From: Trileptium ribeirensis
Lineage: Eukaryota > Nematoda > Enoplea > Enoplida > Thoracostomopsidae
DNA length: 64,000 nt
Direction: 5' to 3'
NCBI GenBank assembly: GCA_030248225.1
Contig: JASANE010030254.1
Coordinates: 1-64,000 of the forward strand
The notes below the pieces were generated by a model that made no database searches, had not been told where the DNA came from, and was given only the letters and a program-made list of their open reading frames with translations. Numbering within the stretch: the first letter of the stretch is position 1; every line of letters starts with the position of its first letter. The position numbers and the translations under genes were made by a program. Shown here in pieces: positions 1-12,995 of this stretch.

Positions 1-3000
1 CCTATGGAAGGAGCATTTGTGTCATTTGGCTTTTGTAATTAACACTAAATTCGCTGAAAAATAACCCGTTTTGCTATTTAGCGTTGTCACAGCTACCTGA
101 GCGCCCGGGTGGTGGAATAGCAATGCAGCAAAAAACTATAGAAACTATATATATAACTACAGAAAAATACACTGAATTAAACGCAGCAGAAAATAACGTT
201 CACTCAGCACAAGCACATTGATTCATTGATTACTTTGATTCATTTATTATTTTGAACTTAACACAGTGAAAAAGTTTAGAATGATACATGCAATATCAAT
301 ACTATAATATCAATTGTTTTTTCGGTACATGGCCGAATATTGAAATCCGAATATTCGGTGTCATCGATGAATATTACTATCCGGTACAAACCTAAATTTA
401 GTGTAGTTCAGCCAACTGTTATCATTTTAGGTTGGTTCTAAAGTTTATTTTTGGCACAACACCTTCGCTGTCATACATCGTGACATACATGTGTTTAGTT
501 TCGTGACAACGAACAGTTCCATTGGCATCGTGCATATATACCGGTAACATATAACATCAAAACACTGGTATACTATTAATGTACTTTACATAAAAATGAG
601 TGTTGTTGTTTCGATGTTCGCTCGACGCTTGATTGATGGCCAAAAAATTAAGACTTGATGTTTGAAGGATGTTGGCGATCTACTTCTAATTTTAAGCGCG
701 CTTTTTAAATAATTAGTTGGAAAGCTGTTCATGATTTTTTCGTGGACAGATAAATTTTGTTGAATTTCTATCGGCTGTTCATTTCTATTGCAGAATGTCA
801 TTTCTGGTGAGTACTGGTGTACAAGGAAAATTATATACAGTGAGCGCCAAAGGTGATTTTGACGAGCTTTAAAAATATTAGAGGTACAGATTAGATGCAA
901 GTCCACTCTAACTGAGTCATGTCAACAAGCCGAATATAATTATTAATTTTTAGCTCATGACAGCCTCCGAAGCGTAAAATTACTTTTTCCGTTTTCCGGT
1001 CAGAATTGATACGCTCCATTGTTTAGCTGATGTGCCGTATGTAAAAGCAAATAATTATAAGCTGTTTTAACAGTGCCATTTTTTCAGTTGACTCACTTCT
1101 AGACTTCAACTACTACTTGTTTGGTTGTTTTATTTTAGGGCTATGCCAGCACCGCCGTTACACCGCTTGGATGTTTACCAAGATGCGGCAAGGAAAATAC
1201 CCGACCGAGTAGCTACATGCTTGGGATATTATTTTAAAGTATTATGAAATGAAAGTATGTTTATATCGTTGTCTTGTCCAGACATTCTTAAAGGCATACA
1301 TGATCATGGGTGGGTGATGAAATTACCCTCTGAAGCTTCGGTCCTCCCACCCCTCGGCGCTCCCCTGCCGATGCCACAAAAATTTCACGAACATTACGAA
1401 AATTATTTAGAAAATAGGCATAAATTAGTAAAAAGTAGGAACTGTGAGTACAATAGGGGGAAAATTATGAACGTTTAAAAATTTCGACATTCTACCTGGC
1501 CGGCCGGCTGACCCTCCCCTAGGAGGGATCAAACCTTGAGGATGTATTGAAAAACGAGTCGGTCATTTGCAACATTTTCTATTTTTTAAACACTTATGTG
1601 TTTTGGCCTAGTCACTGATTTTTGTTGGTTGTGAGTTTGAAGTATTACTGTTTTGTTTTAATTTAATATTGGGACCGTATGTACGTACTCAGTTCAGTTA
1701 CGTATTGTGCTAGAAGTATCCGAATCAAACATCACTCAACTGTCTGGTATTAGGTCGTGAAATACCTTAATTAGCACTCCAGAGTTATTAGCGATTCTTT
1801 TTATTTACGGTATAGTTGCACTTTTTGGTAAGAATGTAGAGTATTGTCTCGCCGAGCCCAGCGTGGACGAAAGCACCGAGCGAACCCCATTTTAGACTCG
1901 AAATCGACCATCACGCATTTTTCACCGGATCCGACTCGAACCAGCGTCTTATTAAAATGTATAAATTCGGCCACCAAATCGAATTATTAATTTTCCTGGT
2001 GTCGATAAAGTACAGTTAATGTACACAATACACAAAAAATTTTAGTAACAGATGTGCTAAGAAAATCTGAAAAGTTAGAAAATTCGGCCCCAACCTCAAT
2101 TTACCGGCACCCATCAGCCATTTGTAGGATATCTAACCCGGCCAATCTTGATTTCATTCTGACTCATGATGATGGATGCTAAAGACAGTCCGTTTTGATC
2201 GTTATTTAGGTTGCAAAATGAGCACCAATGCAAGTCCAAGCTTCGCCTCTGTAGAACCATATTTGGAAACCAATTTGATAGGAATTCGGAGTCAAGAGTG
2301 ATTTGTTGTACCCTGTTAGTAGCGGAAAATCTGTCTTGTACCCGCGGTTACCGTTCATGCGTATGTATGCGAGTAGGAAAGTGAAATTAACGTTACACCG
2401 GTGTCGCGCTTGACTTCAGGATTCGTACCCATTGTAAGCTTACCAATTATTACCTATTCTAATACATTGTACCCATGATTATGGTACGATTGTAATCGTT
2501 GTTGATTTCTTATGATTTGCCGTATTTTGATCCGTTTACCGTGTTTTTATCATATCTATCTAACGTATAATTAAGCCGTGTTGATTGGGATGAGCAAAAT
2601 CATGTCGCCCGAAATCCCTAATGTAAGTACGCATTTATCCGTCGTATAGCCGAATTCGTCCATTATATTTTACCGCCGTTAGCTTTACATGAACCTATTG
2701 TTTAATTGGAGTACCCTCGAAGTCGTAGTTACTCGATTGGCGCCTCGATAACTAACTGACCCCGTGGCAGTATATTTTTATATTGTTCTTCCCGCCGTTT
2801 TGTCAAGTAAGGTAAGCGCAGCTGTCGATTAAGAATGCCTAGTAGTTCACGCCGTGATTCGAACCAAGTAGCTGTGAACGTCCTATGAAAAAGGCGATGA
2901 CTCCGTTATTTACCCAATTGCTGCCTAGTCAATTTTCCCGATAGCGTACCGTGCGTTGTGTCTATTGTATTTTTCCCATACAATATATTTCTCTGTCCAT

Positions 3001-3608
3001 ATCTACGTATGATTTTGACTTATCAATAAATACTCAATCAAAACCCGGCTATGTTCCGGTGTTTTATTGACCCATGGTAGCGATATATGTATTGAAGGGG
3101 TTTGAAATCCGTCACCCCTATCGACAACCCACGTTCAAGTTTGACACACGCATTTAAGAAATTTCGTGAAAAGTACAAAACTTTCCCTTGAACTGTGGGC
3201 CCCTCTGAATTGAACCGAGGCCGAAATCTAAAAAATTTCAAAAACACAAATTGTTAACAAATGGCCCCAGAAACGGTGCAAAGACGTTTTTATTACGGTT
3301 CAAACCAATTTTTCAACCATTTCTTTGAACAACTTTATCAAATTTTTAATTTCAGAACAGAATTTTTGTACAAAAGTTTGACAAGTTTTTATGCAAGCTG
3401 GTGTGTTTTTATCAGAGGAAAGTCAAAATAATTGCCAGAAAGAGCCAAAATTTTGCCACTGCGACCCAATCTCCCGTTTTTGGCATGGGGTACCGAAAAA
3501 TGATAGGGCCCCCGCTCCCCTAGAGACATTTTTAAAGAAGCAAGTAATGATGAAATAATAATTTTATGCTAAACATAGAAAACCATTAGCTCCACGTTCT
3601 AAGCTCAC
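1..3608. other. Clathrin intron downstream of exon n; W and G repeat remnants
   Basis: No coding exon was recognised. About 1835-2035 is a copy of repeat W, which recurs in the same orientation at about 60700-60900 (shared runs around TTAAAATGTA and the block ending GATAAAGTACA). About 2280-3250 is a diverged copy of the LTR-like G repeat, including TTGGCGCCTCGATAACT near 2738 and GGGGTTTGAAATCCGTCACC near 3096. Positions 1-1830 show nothing I can name. Confidence 0.5.
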
Positions 3609-3766
3609 TTGCTGAACTTGGGCATGATTCGGTCCCGAAATATACTCTTCTAAATCAGCTAAGCGATTTGTTTTCGCAAAGGCGTAAACAAGCTCAGTTT
3701 CAATGAACGATTCGCGTGCGTTCTTACGTGCCATTTGCAAGTAGCGAACTAAATCTTCCCAATGAT
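3609..3766 (-). CDS. chc-1: Clathrin heavy chain exon n (CHCR repeat 5, last exon in window)
   Basis: The 158 bp complete a split aspartate codon and encode 52 residues ([20 protein letters not shown] to [10 protein letters not shown]), near human 1148-1200, the start of the proximal leg. [26 protein letters not shown] and LEEYISGPN are family signatures. HWEDLVRYL is the nematode-like form of NWEELVKYL. The acceptor is GCTTTCAG before ATCATTGG; the donor after CAGCAA is GTGAGC. The next exon (expected start VGDRC) was not found in 1-3600, so the remaining 475 or so residues lie outside. Confidence 0.97.
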
Positions 3767-6700
3767 CTGAAAGCACAACTATAAAAAATAAACCAACATA
3801 GAACAAAAAGCATAGATCTCCATCTGAGAATGACCATGTACAACTTTTGTAATTCTAAACAATATCGCCGCACCAACTATATTCCGGACTAAGAAGTGAG
3901 CCTGTATGTGTGAACAAAAATTGTCTAAATGCAATATTTTCTAGGCACACCACCAGCATGCCAAGCGTAACAGGTTATAGCACCGAAATCGAAATTATAT
4001 GTAGACTACTCTTTGTGCGACATTTTGCTCTTCAAGCACTACTAAAACAGTATATTATTGTAGTTGTTTGCCTCACCAACAAGCACTGCGGAATATATAA
4101 AAATATTTTGAATAAACGCTGCATAGCAGTTAACTGGATGTTGAAAATAAATTCCAGTATTAGCCATATCGCTCCAGCGGTTGCGGACATATAGCAGATT
4201 GTATCTATTGAAGGCCACGCGGGCCCATTTAAGTCATTATGAAACAAGCTTGTCACGTGCGAAACCGCAATGGTGAAAGACGATACGCAGAAGCTGAAGA
4301 CAAAAATAGCCTAATTTCCCATAAAGCCGAGATGTGGTGATACGACTAATATCCATTTGCTTCGGGCAGTTACTGAAATATTGGCGATTTACTTTATTTT
4401 GAGTATCATGAGCGCATTCAAAAACCTGCTTTGACCTACCTGCAGCTAAAATAACGACAACAGCAGCACGCCACATTCAGCTAGATAGCGGATGAATTGC
4501 TCTGCAGACAAGGTTTAATGATTATTCATTTTTTGAGTCGTATGAATGCGTTTCAGACGTAAAGCACTGCAGTAAATGTAGTCTCGTTTGTACCATAGGA
4601 ATTGAATATTTGTGTTTGTAATTTAAATGAGTGTAACTTCACTTACATGGCTAAAACTGATAGTGGAGATACGATTGCATTCGCTAATTTCGATTATCAA
4701 GGGACCATTAAACCTGTTTTTGACCAAATCCTGCATCCTTATGAAGTCATGTAGCAAATGATTAAGAGCTATAGACATTTGCTCGCTTTATAATATGACC
4801 TTAATTTGGTTCAGCTATCTACAGCAGTTGTCAAAATACAATCCATTATATGTTTTATCGGATCTGTTTCGGACAAAACCTAAACGCACATTCCGGTCGT
4901 TTTTCTCGGGTCGGGGAAGCAATTGCGTTACCAACAAAAAGGTGATAAACAGAGATTTTAAGGTTTTTAATAAGTTATAGCGTGCACCAATCCGTCCGGT
5001 CAAAGTTGAGTTATGCGTGCCACCCCAAGAAAACGCCACACGGACACCGTCAAAATTCATTGCGTCAACCAATTCAATTATGGAGCACTTGGTGTGTAAT
5101 AAGGAATATTGTAATGGTTATAATTTTCGTCAAGAACTGTAAAATTTGCAACATGCGTTATTAGAACAGCAAGGATATTACAATATCTTGAACGCTGTAA
5201 AGTAGCAGCTGTAAATCTGTGATGCAGCAGCTGTGGCACATTTACTTTGAAGACTAGGCAAGGCCGTAATCCGGCAGACTTGCTTCAAATGAGTATGCGC
5301 AACTCGATATAGCAAGTTTCTAGGAGAGCTGTTTCACTATTGTCCACGAAACAAACTCGCTGGTAAACTCGCATTGCATTTTCACATGAATTACCACGTA
5401 TAAATGTATCCAGTTGATTGCTATATGACGTCTTGTTTCAGAGCAAAGTCAAACGAACTATTGCTTTTTCGTATGTGTTAGCGGGTTCACCGAGTTTGGT
5501 TCAAATTATCACAGTGGGAATGAACTCAAATCTTATGTCAGCGCTTCAGCGGTAATGATGTATCACATATAGCTTCTTCCGTAAAGAAACCAGTAAGAAA
5601 AATACATGTTTTGGGAGCAAACAACACCTGACCTTACATTTACAGAGGGTCAATTTTAGCCGAATTTCCACACAGGGCGTCCGCCAGTTTTTAGGGGTTT
5701 TCAAGGTATTTTGTTCTATTTCCTAACTATAGCTAGACTTCTTTCCAGGATTTTCTGCGTGTCTGAAGCATCCAAGTTGTCTCTGAGGTATGTAAATCGC
5801 ATGTCAGCCGTTAAGCTACGCTAAAGTCAGTCTGCCGGTTCACGGTATATTGCATACGTTATTAAATATAATTAATGAAAGTTATTTATAGCATTTTATA
5901 TTTTCTAGTGTCCCAGTTTAGATGGGGTCACCCTTCTAGCTTTTAGGTATCCCGTATTCGATGTCAGCACCTCACAGCTCGGTTGTCCTAGGTAATTCCG
6001 AGGCAGTCTGAGAAAGCTAGAGGAGAGTGATTAATCTGGGAGAGACTTTGAATAAAGCTTGCGGACATTACGGTGCAATTGGCCACATAAACCCGACAAT
6101 ACCCATGACACCTGAATCGATTTTCCAGTATTTGTGTTGGACCTTCGGTAAGTTACTCGGTTTTCGCCTCGCCATTTTCCAGGATGCAGATACCTTGATA
6201 CAATATTGTGCCTTTTTGTGTCATGCTAGCAGTAATGACTACGCATACAACTCCTCGTATGGCAGAATCTACTCAAATGATTGAGGCAAGTCGGTCCAGA
6301 TATTGCTCTTTTACATCCCAACTCTACGGAATCTTGAAATCTACGTATTAAACATGCGTAATCATTTTCGTAGAATCAATTTATATCATATATCAACTAC
6401 GTTAATTAAATATGCTATTATATATGATCTCTTTGATAACTATCCGGTACCAACGGCACCTAATTAACAAGATATGGCGACATGATACCAAAGCTTTAAA
6501 TACTAAGGTTACAAAACATTTCTGTAACAAATTATAAAGCAGTCGATACCAGGTTTTGGCACTGAAAATTATCTTTTCCTCGATGAGCTCACAAAAAATT
6601 TCAAACAGCAATAGCGATTACCAGCGTTGCAAACCTGTAATATGATTAAAGAGGCGAGCGCTGCTATACTGGCGTTGGACGACAATATTATAGCCATACC

Positions 6701-6842
6701 CACAAATAAGTGAACATAAAAATAGTCAAATACATGTATAGGTAGAACCTAGGGGTTTGATACACCTGTACCACTTCTAGCCCATGTCGTATGGCAAGCG
6801 AAAAAAATTACAAGCCTAAACGTGACCCACTCACGGTCTTAC
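3767..6842. other. Clathrin intron m-n, nothing further recognised
   Basis: This 3,076-bp intron has canonical GT/AG ends on the minus strand. Short open frames on both strands have no recognisable protein content. I see no terminal-repeat element or tandem array in it. Confidence 0.6.
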
Positions 6843-7035
6843 CACTTTCAGTACACGTCTGGACGACTTCCATATATGATGACGGATCATCTGCTTTGAT
6901 GAACGCGTCGACGGCTTCCTTGACCATTCCTTTGCGAAGCTGTGCCCTAGCTAGTTGTGTCCATACACCGGGTTCATTACATCGCTCAGCAAACTCATAA
7001 GCTCGATCTAAGTTGTCGACGTTTTCAATTAAGAC
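6843..7035 (-). CDS. chc-1: Clathrin heavy chain exon m (knee, CHCR repeats 4-5)
   Basis: The 193 bp encode 64 residues plus one base ([20 protein letters not shown] to VVQTCTES), near human 1084-1148, around the knee between distal and proximal leg. [34 protein letters not shown] and PSSYMEVVQ match the family. The acceptor is TTTAG before GTCTTAATTG; the donor after GAAAGTG is GTAAGA. The opposite-strand open frame over the same bases is a shadow of this exon. Confidence 0.97.
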
Positions 7036-8111
7036 CTAAAGTTAACAGTTCAGCCAAGAATGAAAAAAACAGCAAAATACAGTGCTAGTTAATAAAATAG
7101 TATATATCACCTATACGGACACTCTGATATAAAACAAAGACATTCAAGGTTAATTAAATACTTAACCGGCCTCCAGATATACGAAGAAGCTACTCTCTTG
7201 TGACGAATTTCCGACATTGAAATCTACTGGTCGACGGCAAAAAATGTCATATTGATAACAGAAGTTTAACAAAGCTAACAGTTAGTGCAGGGTTGCTCGA
7301 TTAATTATAAAAGGTCTTTGACAATGCAGCTGTACCATGGGCACTTTTGAACAGTTCGTATGCATTTCTATAGTGTTGACGTCTTAATGTTCCAGATCAA
7401 TTTGCACATCCGGCCGTTAATCATTCACCCGACGAGAAGTAGCCAACGGTGACGGTTTATTGGTTGACAGTATTGGTACCAAATTTCTCTGGTTTGGACG
7501 TTGCTTTGTCGTCGTAGGCGTCAAGTGGAATGGCATACGGAATGGTACGAACGCTTTGGCCGGTAGTGTGTTGATTTAATCTCTGACCAAGTCCCTTTGA
7601 TACTGACGCTCGATCCAAAATACGTAAATTATAGTGTCAGTCAATAGATTCAACCCAAAAATGAAGCAATCATGGCTCTATTGCGGGACGGAAATATATA
7701 GCTTCAGTCTTTGCCGATTTTATTCGAACAACCATCATTTCGGTGTTTTGCTATATTATATTCTGTCAACTAGTGTTTGACAGGTTTGTTGGTTTTCTTA
7801 CACGATAGCAATTTTGTCACAATAAACATGATTCGCGATGCGGACCTCAATGCGGCATAAGACGTCGTACCGGAGAATATCGATTTGGATATTATCCAGT
7901 TTAGTGTTAAGCTAATATAAAAAAAGAAAAATTATGCACAATTACACGTCTACCAGTTTCTGAAATCTATGTACCCGAGGGAATATTCAGATCTCTCCAA
8001 ATGGGGGCTTGCCTGTAAACAGTGGCGATTTGTGGGGGGAGGACCCCCATGTTCGTTAAATCCCCCCACTCAGCCGAAACCATCATGTCCAACTAAATCT
8101 AAAAACATTTT

Positions 8112-8479
8112 TTGGGCTCTCCAAGTTGGGGGGCTGGCATTTTTCAGTTCCCCTGGTTCAAAACAGGTGCCCTCCGGTTCATGCCCCCTGACAAAATTTT
8201 GGGCTCCCCCTGTTCACCGCCTCTGGAAAAATTTTTTTCATTTCGAATCGATTGCTATAATTCCATTCTGAAGCCAAAAATTTCGCAAATTTTGTTAAAA
8301 TTTGCTTCAAAATCGCTTTTTCTCTCCATCAAAGGCGTTTTGGCAGTGTTTCTGACACGATTTTTAGCCGTTTTTCTCTTGGCAAAATGCCCCCTGGCAA
8401 AATCGGGCGCCCCCGTTCAGAACTAGGGGGGCCCTGCTTCATGCCCCCTGGCAAAATTTTCAGCGAATGGACAGCCCAG
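8112..8479. mobile_element. CTGGGCTCTCCA-family TIR element, copy A (nested)
   Basis: A 368-bp non-coding element. It starts at a TTGGGCTCTCC variant of the family terminus and ends GGACAGCCCAG, the inverted form. It is flanked on both sides by ATTTT (8107-8111 and 8480-8484), a 5-bp target duplication. It lies inside another repeat whose uninterrupted relative is at 17360-17680, where the sequence runs straight through the insertion point. Internal wording (CCCCCTGGCAAAATTTT repeated, GTTTTGGCAGTGTTTCTG) matches copies at 31.6 and 34.6 kb. No transposase frame is present. Confidence 0.8.
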
Positions 8480-8754
8480 ATTTTGTGTCTCAAAATTTAT
8501 TTTTTTGTTTGTAATTTGTTTTTAATCATTAATTACTACTATTTATAACGCTAAAACATCGTTTTATTGATTGAAAATACATTCATGGCAGTAAAACTAC
8601 AAGAAAATATGGGAATATATAGTATTTTTAAGTAAAATTTATTCCGCCCACTTAGAAATCTCCCTCGGGAATGAACATGGGGCCATGAATATTCCCCCAC
8701 TTTTCGGGGGGATGTGGACAGCCAGTGGGGGGCGGGGCGGTGGACCCTGGCAAC

Positions 8755-9109
8755 TTCTCCCTGGCAAAAACCGAGTTTCCACCAGTTCGTGCCCCCTGGC
8801 AAAATTTTAGGCTACCCCGGTTCATCACCTATTGGCAATATTTGTTGTTTCACTCGATAAAACCCCCGCAAAATTTGTACTAAAATTCCGTTATGAAACC
8901 AAAAATTTCGCAAATTGTATCAAAATTTGCTTCGAAATAGCTTTTTCTACATCAAAATCGTTTTGCCAGTGTTTGGGACATGATGTTTAACTGTTTTTCT
9001 CTTCGCAAGATGCAACCTCGCAAAATCGGGCGATCATCGATTCGGAACCACCCCTCCCATCCCCGTTCATGCCCCATGGCAAAATTTTCAGCAAATGGAG
9101 TCCCCAGAT
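8755..9109. mobile_element. CTGGGCTCTCCA-family element, copy D (5' truncated)
   Basis: This is a diverged copy of the same family, sharing GCCCCCTGGCAAAATTTTAG and GTTTTGCCAGTGTTTGGG-type blocks and ending ATGGAGTCCCCAG. The 5' terminus is missing, so no target duplication can be assigned. Confidence 0.6.
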
Positions 9110-10039
9110 ATTAGGATTATTTATGTTCTCTATAGAGGGATGAGGTTGGCTCCGGGTAGTTCGAGCTCCCGCTGGTATATTTTGACATCTAACGTCGACC
9201 ATGTTTGTTCAAAAATCAAACTGAGATACTGACTGTTAGTGTTTACGGCATTTCACTATGGGCTCTTCTACTTATGAAAATGAACACATAACTGGGTCGA
9301 CCACAGGCTTACGATAGGTGAAAAAGGGACTTTGGAAGCCTCACGTTCATTATCCTGAGAAATTTTATAGTTTGGGAAACAAATATTTTTCATATGACAT
9401 ATTTCCACATGTTCAGGTATTTCAACTGTGGTATAAATATTTTCAAGCTAAAAGACTGTTTTAGCATTAAAAGTTTATATATTATTGAAAAATAATTAAA
9501 GTACAGAAAACATGAATTGGGAGACATTAATAAATCATGGATGTATATAAAAATGATGTGTATATGATAATAAAACATGAGGAGACTTGGATTGTGCACC
9601 AAGCTGTGGACAGGCCAGAAGATAGGGTTCATAAGTACGTTCACGTGGCAATGATTTTGCAGCCAAATTTTATAATTTTCGGCTTGACCCTGAATACCGA
9701 ACTGGAAATGCAAAGGTCGCCTAAGCGGAAAATGCAGTAATGGAGGACATGCTTTGTAGGATTTTAACCATGTAGAGAAACCAGGTTATCGTAGGCATAA
9801 AAAATTTTTTCTCTTAAGCGCGCTCTTTAAGAAAATCGCGTTCGCTCGTTTAAATAACATTATGGACGGCAAAACTTAGGTGAATATTTCTTTACAGTGA
9901 TTATCTAAACATAAAATTTTTAATCTCGGCTAGTCTACAAGGATTATTATGCAAAAGAGTAAACATGCATTACCGACGAAGTAATAAACTATAAAATTAC
10001 AGAAACTTTCTATAAAAAACATTATTTGGTTGTTCTCAC

Positions 10040-10223
10040 CTGAACAGCAGACGCGTTAACGTCAAACTTTTTATAAATTGCAAACGCTTCTTCGTACAGC
10101 TCGGAGCCGATTGCAATATTTGCAATGTCCGGCGCGTCGTAGTTGTCGAGCCTCTGAATGTACTCCATTACACGAGATCGATCTGCCTTGATTGCTGTTA
10201 AAATGAGTAAATTTTGAAGATTC
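10040..10223 (-). CDS. chc-1: Clathrin heavy chain exon l (CHCR repeat 4)
   Basis: The 184 bp complete the split arginine and encode 61 residues ([20 protein letters not shown] to [11 protein letters not shown]), near human 1022-1083. [20 protein letters not shown] and [13 protein letters not shown] are family signatures. The acceptor is ATTTTCAG before GAATCTTC; the donor after GTTCAG is GTGAGA. All residues through the leg are present, with no indel relative to the family. Confidence 0.97.
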
Positions 10224-11078
10224 CTGAAAATAGAATTTTAACTGAACCTATATTCAAAAATACAGACGAGTTGTCTCTACGCATTAAGCACACAAAACAA
10301 CTACGTTCCGTTACATCAAGGTTGGCATGTAACGAGTTCTTCAATTCATTCATCAATGTTTGTGCGAATTTGCGCTGTGGTAACAGCGAAGAGACAACCA
10401 ACATGGCACCTTATTTCCCCATGCGTAACAAAAAGTCGTAAGTCGTCTTTAGATCTATTAACGCTGTGCTAAATGTCTCTTGTTTAAAAAGAGGAGTATA
10501 TTTTGCAGAAGACACATGTACTAATTTAAGTATTTTTGGTCATTTAAATATATTGTTATTAAGTTATTCCATTTTATTGCATCATTTTGCAAAAAAAAAC
10601 TTTGCAATGCAACTTGCAAATAAAAGTTTGAATATCATTACTGGAACGAGCACAGTTGCTACCGTTAGTGACACGTGGAACATATTCTCGCGTACGTTAA
10701 ATGACGCTTGCGGCGACTAATTCGTGTCAAAAACAATAATAAACAGAAATAATAAAAAGATGTAACTACAAATCGGCAAAATGCAAAACAGCAGCTGTAC
10801 TTTTACACGTAGACTTGCATCTTGAGTTGGTGTTTTCGATATGCCGTACAATTAAAGACCATGATTTTTTGAACAACAGCATTTAGAACTACGCGGTTTG
10901 AAGCACGATCTCATTTTAGTATTTAAGTGTCTTAAAACAGAAATCAACTCTTGTGGCAAGTTATCATATCATAACATAAATACCAGTAATCACCAAAAAA
11001 CATATCAAACCAAAGTTTCTGTTCAAACCCTTTATGCAAAGTTTTACAATAAGGCCTATTGATATAAGTACATCAAAT

Positions 11079-11196
11079 ATTGCCCGTAATTAAGAGAACA
11101 ACGGCAAGGGGCGCAGCGAGTTTGGCACAAAAATCCTTCCCTCAACAATACTAACTCGCTGCGCCCCTTGCTGTTGCTCTCTTAATTAAGGGCAAT
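11079..11196. repeat. 44-bp inverted repeat (hairpin)
   Basis: Left arm 11079-11122 and right arm 11153-11196 are reverse complements with about three mismatches, separated by 30 bp. The arms contain AAGGGGCGCAGCGAGTT. Outside the arms, TAAGGCCTATTGAT occurs on both sides (about 11051 and 11223) in direct orientation. Likely a small fold-back element or a remnant of one. Confidence 0.8.
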
Positions 11197-12995
11197 AGTA
11201 CATATATCTTAATTTTGCTTATAAGGCCTATTGATGTCAGAAACAAACTATTCCAGCTATGTTGGGTTAAAATACATAAAAAGATGTTAAATATAGTTAA
11301 TTTACGATACTTTCGCCAACAATGAAGGAAATTTCTAAACAGCAAGCGTGATATTGTGTTTCTTAACAATTTTCGAGGTTCATCAATTTTCCTGCGTTTT
11401 AAAGTCTTAATGATATATAACTCGAATCCCTCTTTAGGGTGTATAAGAGTTTTTCAACTTGAATTTCTTTAATCTGAACAATTTTTCAATATTATATTTC
11501 ACAAGTGCTTAGCGTTAGTCCATAAGCCACTGCCTAAGGTTCGTATTACCTGACTGCCTAAGATGATTATGCTGACGTTCGCATTACTTGTATGCGTCTT
11601 GCTTATAAACTTTCTATTGGTGTTGACATCTCAGGAATTTTGCAGCCATCGTGTCTTAGTAAAATCAAAATATTCCAAAAATAACAATATGGCAATCAAT
11701 AGCCAATGATTAATTTGCAATCTAGTTATCCATCAAAACCTCCCTCCCCCCGTCGCAGAACCATTTTTTGCCACATTGCAGCCGATTTTTGCCAAAATTC
11801 TCCATGCCTTAGGCGCGAGGGTGGGAGTACGGAGCCTCAGGCTACCTCCGAGGGGGCTTCGGCGACGCCCCGAGGGAGGTTCCGAGCCTCAGGAGAATAA
11901 TCTCCTATGTCTCCCCTATAAGCATGTTTTATAATGAATCACCCTGTGTTATGCATAAATAAGAGCTTCCCATTGCCATACCCTGCTTAAAAAGATTAAT
12001 TAGAATAGATTACATAATATGTATGGTGTACTATTTCCTATTCCAATTTTATATTGAGCTTGTAAACTCGGCACCTGGATGCCTTGCATTTACATTTTGC
12101 CTTGACTTATTAATTCGTGGAAAATTTTGGCATGGCCGAAAACCGTTTACTTTGGTGAGGAAAAAGGGGACGCCGGATTTTGTCAGGCCGAGAAGTTTCG
12201 ACACCCCAAACGTTTAGAAATTCTGTGTTTTTATTTGAAAACCCTAAAATAATAATTTGTCCCACAAACACTAACTCGGCGTTTCTATTAAGGTTATAAA
12301 CGATATTCACGCAGCGATCGAATCGTTCAAGTATTTATTCCTATGCGCACTGACAGATTTTATTTCTTATCAACTTATGATGAAAATATTCCAATGGACC
12401 TTTGGTATATTATAACTTATATTTTATCCGTGACCCCATATGGGCTTCATCTATGCAACCTACCAGTGCGGTATCGCAGCCCACTTTAAAAAGGATACTT
12501 CTCCATTTTTGTTACCAAGCAAAATACCCTTTCATTTATATCTAAAAACACAGACTTCGTATCAAAATGATACATTTTTAAATGTGATATTAAACTTGCT
12601 GCATTTGCAAAAGTTTTCAAGATTGCTGAAAACTATGAAGTTATTCATTTGAATGTGTCTGTAGCAGATGTACCATTTTTGTAATGGCATAATGCCGCAC
12701 TGCATGCCCTGGAACCTACCACCATTAAACTTTATGTGATTTCGTGGTTTTAAATTTAATGCTATAATTTGCTGTATATATCTGTAATTACATAAATTAG
12801 GTTGTTAAAAACGATGAAGTGATTCATTAAAATGTATCTGTGACAAACGCACCATATTGAAATGGTACAATGTCCCCCGGGTGATCTCGTGGATTTCAAT
12901 CTATTTCTATATTTTAGGTATCAGTGACTTTTGGACGGTTCTGTGTGTCTTGGGAGCCATCACCCTTAAAATCTTGACTTCCCCAGATGTCCCTA

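Larger units (their letters stand above)
7036..10039. other. Clathrin intron l-m with nested repeats
   Basis: This 3,004-bp intron contains, at about 8020-8760, a repeat with G- and C-run ends related to 17360-17680. That repeat is interrupted by a CTGGGCTCTCCA-family element (8112-8479), and a second broken copy follows (about 8755-9109). The part before 8000 and after 9200 shows nothing recognised. Confidence 0.6.

Noticed and set aside
1134..1230. Short plus-strand frame after TTTTAG reading MPAPPLHRLDVYQDAARK, exon-like
   Set aside because: No recognised family and no clear donor; on the opposite strand to the gene. Too little evidence to call an exon.
2840..2880. GGTTCGAATC on the minus strand, a tRNA B-box look-alike
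   Set aside because: The flanking five-base stems do not pair and no A-box or acceptor stem is found at the right distance.
6791..7000. Plus-strand open frame
   Set aside because: Antisense shadow of clathrin exon m at 6843-7035.
8020..8760. Possible hAT element because one end reads CAGTGGCG
   Set aside because: No matching inverted 3' end or 8-bp duplication was found in either this copy or the one at 17360-17680.
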